A stretch of DNA of 10,346 bases from Chloroflexota bacterium (GTDB taxonomy: Bacteria > Chloroflexota > Dehalococcoidia > SZUA-161), in the NCBI GenBank assembly GCA_016865955.1, contig VGNW01000069.1, positions 1 through 10,346 on the forward strand, given 5' to 3'. The first letter of the stretch is position 1. Each line of letters opens with the position of its first letter. The notes under the pieces are model-generated. The model had not been told where the DNA came from, made no database searches, and saw only the letters and a program-made list of their open reading frames with translations. The position numbers and the translations under genes were made by a program. This document shows, piece after piece, positions 4,562 to 10,346 of the stretch.

Positions 4562-7048
4562 CTAGGCACCGCGGGCAGGCGGGCTCACCAGCTCTGCGGA
4601 TTCCAGAATTATCTCGCCGTTCTGGCAATCGATTTTGACAGTATCGCCGGAGCGGAACCTGCCGGTGAGCAGAGCTTCGGAAAGCGGGTCTTCCACCATG
4701 CGCTCGATAATACGTCGCAAGGGGCGTGCGCCGAATGCAGGGTCGTATCCCCGCTCACCCAGGAAGTCCTTGGCTTCGTCGGTTATCTGGAGCTTGATTT
4801 CCTTCTCTTTAAGCTGCGTCTGCACCTGGGATAGCATAAGCTCCACGATCTTGCGTATGTGCTCTTTGCTGAGGGAATGGAATACTACCACCCCATCGAT
4901 GCGGTTGAGGAACTCGGGGCGGAAGGTCTTCTTCATCTCTTCGAGCACCTTGTCCTTCATCTTATCGTAAGACAGTTGCGCTGCCTTTGCCTCATCGCTG
5001 CGGGAGACGAAGCCGAGCGCTCCCTGCTTCTTGATCAGCTCGGAACCTATATTGCTGGTCATGATTATGATGGTGTTGCGGAAATCGACCCGCCGACCCT
5101 TGGCATCGGTCAAGTGTCCGTCATCGAATATCTGGAGCAGGATATTGAACACGTCGGGGTGCGCCTTTTCTATCTCGTCCAGCAGTATGGCTGAGTAGGA
5201 CTTGCGTCTCACTGCCTCGGTCAACTGACCGCCTTCATCATAGCCCACATACCCCGGAGGAGCGCCCACCAGTCGAGCTACGGTATGCTTCTCCATGAAC
5301 TCCGACATATCGAGCCTGACCAGAGCTTCTTCGCTGCCGAACATGAACTCAGCCAGCGCCCGCACCAGCTCCGTCTTGCCCACGCCGGTAGGTCCGAGGA
5401 AGATGAAGCTACCGATGGGACGCCTGGGGTCTTTGAGTCCTGCACGCGCCCTTCTCACCGATTTGGATATGGCTACAATAGCCTCATCCTGCCCGACGAT
5501 GCGTTTATGCAATGCCTCTTCCATCTGCAGAAGGCGCGCCGATTCATCCGCAGCCAGACGGGTAACCGGGATACCCGTCCACATGCTGACGACCTCGGCG
5601 ATATGTTCTTCCGTTACCAGTTTCGTCTCGGCTTCGGCGTCCTTCTTCTGCTGCCATTCGCTGCGCACCTTCTCTACCTTCTCGCTCAGCTTGAGCTCCC
5701 GCTCGCGCAGCTCGGCGGCGTACTCGTATTGCTGGGAGGCTATAGCCTGCTCCTTATCCTTGCGCACGCTTTCCAGAGCCTTCATCGATTCGTTGAGTCC
5801 CAGGGGCTGGCTGGACTGTTTGATGCGCAGCCGTGACGAGGCTTCATCAATAAGGTCTATCGCCTTGTCGGGCAGGAAGCGGTCGGGGATATATCGCGCT
5901 GCCAGCGCTGCAGCCGTTTTGAGGGCTTCATCGCTTATGCTCAGGCGGTGATAGTCCTCATAGCGGCTCTTAATTCCTCTCAATATATCCAGGGTCTGCT
6001 CGATAGTAGGCTCATCGACTATGATGGGTTGGAAGCGGCGCTCCAGAGCGGCGTCGCGCTCCACATGCTTGCGGTAGTCGTCCAGCGTGGTCGCGCCGAT
6101 GCACTGGACCTCACCGCGTGCCAGGGACGGTTTGAGAATGCTGGCGGCGTCAACGGCGCCCTCAGCAGCGCCGGCACCCACCAGCGTATGGATTTCATCT
6201 ATGAATAAAACGCAGTTCCCTGCGGTCTTTATCTCTTCGATTACCTTCTTCAGCCGCTCCTCGAACTCACCTCTGTACTTGGTTCCTGCCACAAGCGAAC
6301 CGATATCGAGCGTGAGCAACCTCTTGCCCTGCAAGGTCTCGGGGATATCTCCGGAAACGATGCGGTGAGCTATGGCTTCGGCGATGGCTGTCTTGCCCAC
6401 CCCCGGCTCTCCGATGAGCACGGGATTGTTCTTGGTGCGCCGGCTGAGCACCTGGATTACACGTTCAATCTCGCGGGCGCGTCCGATAACGGGGTCGAGC
6501 TTGCCCGCCCGCGCAGCGGCGGTAAGGTCTACGCCAAGCTGGTCGACGGTCGGGGTCTTGGTAGCAGGACGCCCTCCGCTGCCGCTGGTGGAAGGATGGG
6601 GTACGTTCTGGCTGAGGATACGATTGAGCTCGGTGTGCACGCGCTCTACGCTGACGCCCAGACTTTCCAGAACGCCGGCAGCGACACCTTCGCCCTCACG
6701 GAGCAGTCCGAGAAGGATATGCTCGGTGCCGATGTACTGGTGTCCCAGCAGACGCGCCTCGTCCACCGCAAGTTCGATTACCTTCTTGGCTCTGGGAGTG
6801 AGGCCGACCTCGCTCTGGGAAGTGCCCTCGCCGCGGCCGATTATGAATTCAACGGCAGCCCGAACCTTGTTCAAGCCGACGCCCAGATTGGAGAGGACTT
6901 TGGCAGCCATGCCGTCCTCTTCCCGTACCAGCCCGAGCAATATGTGTTCGGTCCCGATATAGTTGTGGTTGAACCGACGGGCTTCCTCCTGGGCTAAAGC
7001 CAGAACCTTACGGGCTCTCTCTGTGAACTTATCGAATCTGTTAGCCAT
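4562..7048 (-). CDS. clpC: ATP-dependent Clp protease ATP-binding subunit ClpC
   Basis: ClpC is a hexameric AAA+ unfoldase of the Hsp100 family that feeds damaged or regulatory proteins to ClpP in the cytosol. The 828 residues show two N-terminal Clp_N repeats (about 5-145; NYIGTEHILLGL and QYIGTEHILLGL mark the repeat). The first AAA+ domain has Walker A GEPGVGKT (213-220) and Walker B VLFIDE (280-285). A UVR-like coiled middle domain (about 425-465) is followed by the second AAA+ domain, with GPTGVGKT (552-559) and AILLDE (620-625). The LGF tripeptide (678-680) is the ClpP-docking loop. I use the ATG at 7048; a GTG directly before it (7051) is an alternative. No ctsR, mcsA or mcsB gene lies beside it. 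Confidence 0.96.
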   Translation of the reverse strand: MANRFDKFTERARKVLALAQEEARRFNHNYIGTEHILLGLVREEDGMAAKVLSNLGVGLNKVRAAVEFIIGRGEGTSQSEVGLTPRAKKVIELAVDEARLLGHQYIGTEHILLGLLREGEGVAAGVLESLGVSVERVHTELNRILSQNVPHPSTSGSGGRPATKTPTVDQLGVDLTAAARAGKLDPVIGRAREIERVIQVLSRRTKNNPVLIGEPGVGKTAIAEAIAHRIVSGDIPETLQGKRLLTLDIGSLVAGTKYRGEFEERLKKVIEEIKTAGNCVLFIDEIHTLVGAGAAEGAVDAASILKPSLARGEVQCIGATTLDDYRKHVERDAALERRFQPIIVDEPTIEQTLDILRGIKSRYEDYHRLSISDEALKTAAALAARYIPDRFLPDKAIDLIDEASSRLRIKQSSQPLGLNESMKALESVRKDKEQAIASQQYEYAAELRERELKLSEKVEKVRSEWQQKKDAEAETKLVTEEHIAEVVSMWTGIPVTRLAADESARLLQMEEALHKRIVGQDEAIVAISKSVRRARAGLKDPRRPIGSFIFLGPTGVGKTELVRALAEFMFGSEEALVRLDMSEFMEKHTVARLVGAPPGYVGYDEGGQLTEAVRRKSYSAILLDEIEKAHPDVFNILLQIFDDGHLTDAKGRRVDFRNTIIIMTSNIGSELIKKQGALGFVSRSDEAKAAQLSYDKMKDKVLEEMKKTFRPEFLNRIDGVVVFHSLSKEHIRKIVELMLSQVQTQLKEKEIKLQITDEAKDFLGERGYDPAFGARPLRRIIERMVEDPLSEALLTGRFRSGDTVKIDCQNGEIILESAELVSPPARGA

Positions 7049-7127
7049 CACCCCTGCCTGGTAAGGATTATAAGGACTATATCCCCATTTAGTACTGGTG
7101 TACCATCCGCCGCAAGGCTTTTGTACT

Positions 7128-7150
7128 GTCTTTCGAGACTTATTCTACCA
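7128..7150 (-). promoter_or_regulatory. Probable clpC promoter with extended -10
   Basis: The minus strand carries TGGTAGAATA at 7150-7141, an extended -10 box (TGN-TAGAAT). The -35 position falls in the T-rich tail of the 5S terminator and is weak. Transcription would start near 7135, beside a small GTCT-TTCG-AGAC hairpin (7128-7139), leaving a leader of roughly 87 nt. A second -10-like TATAAT lies closer to the gene (7072-7067) without a good -35. No CIRCE (HrcA) or CtsR-type operator is visible. Confidence 0.4.
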
Positions 7151-7161
7151 CAAACAGGCAC

Positions 7162-7210
7162 TAAAGAAAAGAACCCAAATTTACTATACCTCCGAAATTT
7201 GGGCTCTTTT
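7162..7210 (-). terminator. Intrinsic terminator of the 5S rRNA gene
   Basis: On the minus strand the transcript forms a 13-bp stem (7207-7195 with 7182-7170, one G-U pair) around a 12-base loop, followed by UUUCUUU. A-residues before the stem can pair with the U-tail and lengthen it to 16 bp. The stem begins three to five bases after the end of the 5S gene. Four T residues follow the stem on the plus strand too, but no plus-strand gene points into it. Confidence 0.88.
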
Positions 7211-7212
7211 AT

Positions 7213-7337
7213 GCTTCCCAGCAGCGGCATATTTTCCACAAGGGGTTGCCCCCTCAGTATCGTCTGCGCTGGGGCGTTTCACTTCCGTGTTCGGGATGGG
7301 AACGGGTGGGTCCACCCCGCTCTAACCACCAGGAAGC
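7213..7337 (-). rRNA. rrf: 5S ribosomal RNA, not linked to 23S
   Basis: The minus strand contains the conserved 5S core CCCATCCCGAACACGGAAGT followed by GAAACGCCCCAGCGC and GATACTG. The two ends pair (GCTTCCTGG with the GGGAAGC end) to form helix I. The exact ends are estimated from this pairing; the mature RNA may be a few bases shorter than the 125 given. 5S RNA is part of the large ribosomal subunit. No 23S or 16S sequence lies on either side: a protein gene ends 29 bases upstream and clpC follows. It has a promoter-like sequence directly before it and a strong terminator directly after it. Confidence 0.93.
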
Positions 7338-7342
7338 AATAC

Positions 7343-7372
7343 TATTCTACCAGATATTATTTAATTTTAAAA
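7343..7372 (-). promoter_or_regulatory. Probable 5S rRNA promoter
   Basis: TGGTAGAATA at 7352-7343 is an extended -10 box ending six to seven bases before the estimated 5' end of 5S, the spacing expected for a transcription start there. The -35 position (7372-7367) reads TTTTAA, a weak match, and lies on the stop codon of the upstream oxidoreductase gene. The region between is A/T-rich. The same ten bases occur before clpC. Confidence 0.5.
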
Positions 7373-9877
7373 GAGGCTTTCGTTACCCTCCGGAAGCCTG
7401 CCGTGTTCTTGAAGGAACTGTTGAATCAGTTCGCTTTCCCGCATAGTATACATCAAAGTCTCTTCATAATGCAAGTACTTAGCTTTCCCTACCCACTCGT
7501 CGCCCGAATCAAGTATCTCCTGCAGCCCCTGGCGTATGCTGGCATTGCTTCCTATATATATAACCTCTTTACCCTCGTCGAACAGCCGGAACACCCCATC
7601 TTTCTCGGGGGCGGCTTCCACGGTAGCTGCATTGAACTCCTGCCAGTCGCTGGGCGGCAGCATGACCTCCGATATGTCCAGCCTCGCATCGCATCTCAGA
7701 CAGCGCCCCGCCTCCTCGCACGCTCTGGGCTTGGCGAAGCCGAGCTCGACCTCGGAGAAGTTGTTCAGACGCTGGTCTATGGCGATGTGCGGCGCCTTGA
7801 CTCGGGGCTTTTCTGCGAAGCCCTCCTCGCGGCCAAACGACGGATTAGCCCTGCCAGGCTCCGCCAGAACCTCGCTGATATCGCCGCTGCCGCCGAGATA
7901 TTTATCTATTGATACTGCTGCCTTTCTTCCCGCGGCGATTGCCTTGATGACCGAGGCTGGACCCGTGACCACATCGCCGCCGGCATAAACGCCTTTGATG
8001 CCGGTAGCCAGGGTCTCTGAGTCAACCTTCAGCGTGCCGTTGCCCAGTGGCTCCAGCCCGAAACCTTCAGGGATGGCGGGCATCTGTCCGATGGCAGCGA
8101 TGATAGTATCGCAGATTGTGCTGAATTCGCTGCCCTTGATGGGCACGGGGCGTTTTCTTCCGCTGGAATCAGGCTCGCCCAGTTCCATGCGCTGGCAATC
8201 CATTATCAGCCTTCCGCTGTCCTGAGAAATCTTTGTGGGGGCGGTGAGGAACAGAATCTTAACGCCCTCCTCCAGTGCAGCCTCGACCTCCTCCGGGTTG
8301 GCAGGCATCTCGTCACGCGAGCGCCGATAGAAGATAACGACCTCTTTCGCCCCCAGGCGGCGTGCCGTGCGTGCCGCATCGATGGCAGCGTTGCCGCCGC
8401 CAATAACCGCCGCTTTGCCGCCCAATTCGAGTTTTTTGCCCTGCCCGATGTCTCTGAGCAATGAAATGCACTCTATAACGCCCGCGCTGTCCTCACCCTC
8501 GATGCCTATTTTAACGCCCTTGTGAGCGCCCAGTGCCACGAAGATGGCATTGTAGCCCTGTTTGCGCAGTGCTTCGAGCGATTCGACTTTGGCGTTGGGC
8601 TTTATCTCGACGCCGGCGCCCCTGATGCCATCGATTTCACTATCCAGAACCTCTCCGGGCAAACGATACCTCGGAATGCCCACCCTCATCATGCCGCCCG
8701 CTTCGGGTAGCGCTTCGAAAACGGTCACGGACTGTCCCAGCTTCGCCAGATAGTAAGCAGCGGTAAGCCCCGCGGGTCCCGAGCCGACGATGGCTACTCG
8801 CTTGCCTGTGGGAGCAGCTCGCTTCGATTTCGTTCTCCATTGCCCGCCATCCTGCTCGGCGACAAAGCGCTTGAGAGAGCAGATAGCGATGGGCTGGTTG
8901 AGCTTGCCCCGGCGGCATACCTCTTCACAGGGGTGGAAACAGACCCTGCCCAGCACACGCGGGAAAGGCACCTTCTCTCGAACTACAGCCAGAGCTTCAT
9001 CGAATTTGCCCTCTGCGGCGAGGCGCACATAGCGGGGCACATCGATGCCTGCGGGACAGGCGCTGGTGCAGGGCACCAGCGCCGCTTCGCGCTCCGACCT
9101 CTTGATATCTTTATCCCGTAAAGCTCCGGTGGGGCAGACCTCGACGCAGGCGCCGCAGAACTTGCAGCCGGACTCCCTGAGCGTTGCGGCTATGGGACCG
9201 GCGATAATTTCGTCATCCTTATATATGAAACCGAGGGCGCCGATGCCGCGCAGGTCTTTACAAACCCTGACGCAGCGGGTGCAGCCTATACATAGATTGT
9301 AGTCCTGTATGAACAGAGGCTCGTCTTTCTTTACGGGCAAATCCTTGAATAAGTAACGGGGGATAGCCTCCTTGATGCCGATGAACCCGGCAACCGCCTG
9401 AACCTCGCAGTAACCCAGCTTGGCGCAGCAGCGTTCCTGAACGGGTACGCTGTTGGGACAGGACTCGAACGGGCTGCAGCCCTCTCTCTGCTTGCAGGTG
9501 AGGCAGGCATGAGGGTGCTTGATCAATAGGTTTCTGAGGGTTTCCCTTCGTTGCTCTTGAACTTTGGCTGTGTTGGTGTGAACCACCATCCCCTCGGCGG
9601 CAGGGAGATTGCATGAAGTGGGCAGGTCGCTCATGCCTTCGACTTCTACTATGCAGAGGCGGCATCCCGGGTAGTCTTTGTTCGGGCTTGAGTTCTGAAT
9701 GGGTTTGCCCCCAAGGTATATGGTGGCGGAGGGCTTCAATCCCGGCGCCGGCGGCAGATCGGGGTGGGCGCAGAGGGTGGGAACATATATCCCGGAGCTT
9801 TGCGCCGCTTGAAGCACCGTCTTGCCCTTTTCGACCTCTACCTGTCTGTCGTCAATGGTGAGCTTGATTTTACTCAT
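7367..9877 (-). CDS. Multi-domain Fe-S/FAD NAD(P)H oxidoreductase with GIY-YIG-like C-terminus
   Basis: The 836-residue protein appears to be a soluble electron-transfer flavoenzyme. Residues 1-100 resemble the NuoG/HydA-type [2Fe-2S] domain (C36, C72, C75, C89). The His-Cys3 motif for a [4Fe-4S] cluster follows (H121, C125, C128, C134). Two ferredoxin motifs lie at C196-C206 and C238-C248 (CKFCGACVEVCP). Residues 265-335 are the cysteine-rich domain of GltD/NfnB/dihydropyrimidine dehydrogenase. FAD binding is at GSGPAG (365-370), NAD(P) binding at GGGNAA (493-498), and GVYAGGDVVTGP (629-640) closes the flavin site. Residues 760-836 look like a GIY-YIG domain. The ATG at 9877 follows AAAGGGGTG. 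No NuoF-like or hydrogenase partner is in the window; the neighbour is Fhs. The electron partner is unknown. Confidence 0.88.
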   Translation of the reverse strand: MSKIKLTIDDRQVEVEKGKTVLQAAQSSGIYVPTLCAHPDLPPAPGLKPSATIYLGGKPIQNSSPNKDYPGCRLCIVEVEGMSDLPTSCNLPAAEGMVVHTNTAKVQEQRRETLRNLLIKHPHACLTCKQREGCSPFESCPNSVPVQERCCAKLGYCEVQAVAGFIGIKEAIPRYLFKDLPVKKDEPLFIQDYNLCIGCTRCVRVCKDLRGIGALGFIYKDDEIIAGPIAATLRESGCKFCGACVEVCPTGALRDKDIKRSEREAALVPCTSACPAGIDVPRYVRLAAEGKFDEALAVVREKVPFPRVLGRVCFHPCEEVCRRGKLNQPIAICSLKRFVAEQDGGQWRTKSKRAAPTGKRVAIVGSGPAGLTAAYYLAKLGQSVTVFEALPEAGGMMRVGIPRYRLPGEVLDSEIDGIRGAGVEIKPNAKVESLEALRKQGYNAIFVALGAHKGVKIGIEGEDSAGVIECISLLRDIGQGKKLELGGKAAVIGGGNAAIDAARTARRLGAKEVVIFYRRSRDEMPANPEEVEAALEEGVKILFLTAPTKISQDSGRLIMDCQRMELGEPDSSGRKRPVPIKGSEFSTICDTIIAAIGQMPAIPEGFGLEPLGNGTLKVDSETLATGIKGVYAGGDVVTGPASVIKAIAAGRKAAVSIDKYLGGSGDISEVLAEPGRANPSFGREEGFAEKPRVKAPHIAIDQRLNNFSEVELGFAKPRACEEAGRCLRCDARLDISEVMLPPSDWQEFNAATVEAAPEKDGVFRLFDEGKEVIYIGSNASIRQGLQEILDSGDEWVGKAKYLHYEETLMYTMRESELIQQFLQEHGRLPEGNESLF

Positions 9878-9899
9878 TTCACCCCTTTAAACACGGGTT

Positions 9900-9934
9900 G
9901 GTAGGAGTCCCTTACGCATGAGGGGGCTCCTACC
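9900..9934. repeat. Hairpin in the oxidoreductase leader
   Basis: GGTAGGAG (9900-9907) and CTCCTACC (9927-9934) are a perfect 8-bp inverted repeat. Inside them TCCC and GGGG can extend the stem with a bulge. It lies between the predicted transcription start (about 9958) and the start codon (9877), so it would form in the mRNA leader, ending about 22 bases before the ATG. It does not cover the ribosome binding site. It may be a dispersed palindromic repeat rather than a control element. Confidence 0.65.
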
Positions 9935-9964
9935 ACATATAGGCTGAAGCAAATGGTGAGGATT

Positions 9965-9993
9965 ATTATAGGTTAGATTCAGATTCGGGTCAA
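9965..9993 (-). promoter_or_regulatory. Sigma70-type promoter of the oxidoreductase gene
   Basis: The minus strand reads TTGACC (9993-9988), a 17-base spacer, then a perfect TATAAT (9970-9965). Transcription would start near 9958, about 80 bases before the ATG at 9877. This is the best-matching promoter in the window and suggests the gene is transcribed apart from fhs. Confidence 0.75.
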
Positions 9994-10015
9994 TAACTCG
10001 GGCACACGCGTGGGG

Positions 10016-10039
10016 GACAAGGGGCTTAAGCCCCTTGTC
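10016..10039. repeat. Perfect 24-bp palindrome
   Basis: GACAAGGGGC (10016-10025), TTAA, then GCCCCTTGTC (10030-10039) form a perfect palindrome. It lies 107 bases beyond the fhs stop and 23 bases upstream of the oxidoreductase -35 box. No U-run follows on either strand, so it is not a typical intrinsic terminator. It may be a dispersed palindromic unit or an operator. Confidence 0.7.
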
Positions 10040-10091
10040 TGAATCAGGGCTTGGTGTCAGTTAATGACAGTCGAAGCGCCCGATAAACGCT

Positions 10092-10120
10092 GTAAGGGCG
10101 ACCCATCGGGTCGCCCTTAC
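10092..10120. repeat. Perfect 13-bp stem hairpin repeat
   Basis: GTAAGGGCGACCC (10092-10104) and its exact complement (10108-10120) flank the three bases ATC. It begins 26 bases beyond the fhs stop. The stem is strong enough to stop or protect a transcript, but no U-run follows on the minus strand. GTAAGGGCGACCC-type hairpins look like dispersed intergenic repeats known from other genomes; I could not check for other copies. Confidence 0.75.
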
Positions 10121-10145
10121 ATTCATATTCGCAGGTTTGTTGGGT

Positions 10146-10346
10146 TTAGAACAACCCTGATACTTTGCCGGTCTTCACGTCCACATCTATCCTTCTCAAT
10201 GCCGGGTCGGATGAGGTGCCCGGCATCAGGCTGATAGTTCCTGCCATCGGGCAGAGGAACTTGGCACCCGAGTAGATGAGGATGTCACGTATGGGCAGCT
10301 TCCAGCCCTTGGGTACGCCCTTCAGGGCCGGGTCATGAGTGAGGCT
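10146..10346 (-). CDS. fhs: Formate-tetrahydrofolate ligase, C-terminal 66 residues
   Basis: Only the 3' end is in the window. The visible 66 residues begin SLTHDPALKGVPKGWKLPIR and end KVSGLF, with CPMAGTISLMPG in the middle. This matches the C-terminus of formyl-THF synthetase, which usually shows SLSHDP, PIRD, G(T/S)xxxMPG and a final GLF. The enzyme makes 10-formyl-THF from formate, THF and ATP, the entry of the methyl branch of the Wood-Ljungdahl pathway and a source of one-carbon units. The stop is TAA (10148-10146). It precedes the oxidoreductase gene in the same direction, but 268 bases with palindromes and a separate promoter lie between them. Confidence 0.92.
   Translation of the reverse strand, partial: SLTHDPALKGVPKGWKLPIRDILIYSGAKFLCPMAGTISLMPGTSSDPALRRIDVDVKTGKVSGLF

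Noticed and set aside
7049..7140. CIRCE or CtsR heat-shock operator before clpC
   Set aside because: Neither TTAGCACTC-N9-GAGTGCTAA nor tandem GGTCAAA heptads are present.

Overview
All protein genes in this window lie on the minus strand, so gene order is best read from the right edge to the left: formate-tetrahydrofolate ligase (3' end only), a large multi-domain Fe-S/flavin oxidoreductase, a 5S rRNA gene, clpC, dnaA, then a tight obgE-nadD-pyrE cluster, and at the left edge the ribosome binding site and start codon of a further gene. The gene set is chromosomal housekeeping from an anaerobic bacterium. The Fhs C-terminus, the 5S gene with no 23S beside it, and the type of dispersed repeats suggest Chloroflexota, probably Dehalococcoidia. 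That assignment is from memory of similar sequences and was not tested by a search.

Right part (7367-10346): Fhs of the folate/Wood-Ljungdahl pathway is followed, across a spacer with three different strong palindromes, by an 836-residue protein. It combines a NuoG-like [2Fe-2S]/His-Cys3 region, ferredoxin-type [4Fe-4S] motifs, a GltD/NfnB-type FAD and NAD(P) module, and a C-terminal segment that resembles a GIY-YIG nuclease fold. A good sigma70-type promoter (TTGACC-17-TATAAT) lies upstream, and a hairpin lies in its leader.

Middle part (4182-7366): the 5S rRNA gene appears to have its own promoter overlapping the 3' end of the oxidoreductase gene, and a clear intrinsic terminator directly behind it. 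clpC (Clp/Hsp100 AAA+ unfoldase) follows with a promoter that carries the same extended -10 ten-mer as 5S. Between clpC and dnaA is a 380-base spacer with a perfect 20-bp operator-like palindrome, a TTGACC-17-TATCTT promoter and a leader of about 255 nt with three hairpins.

Left part (1-4181): dnaA is followed by a 316-base spacer that looks like a replication origin. It has three DnaA boxes about 20 bp apart, a purine-rich tract, a 9-bp tandem repeat and an A+T-rich stretch. Then come obgE (lacking the usual OCT domain), nadD (overlapping obgE by 14 bases) and pyrE. Past pyrE, a 98-bp inverted-repeat element ends exactly where it could supply the -35 box of the next gene.

Nothing here looks like a defence island, CRISPR array or prophage. 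The most unusual items are the oxidoreductase with a GIY-YIG-like tail, the candidate origin, the stand-alone 5S gene, the OCT-less Obg and the operator-like palindrome upstream of dnaA.
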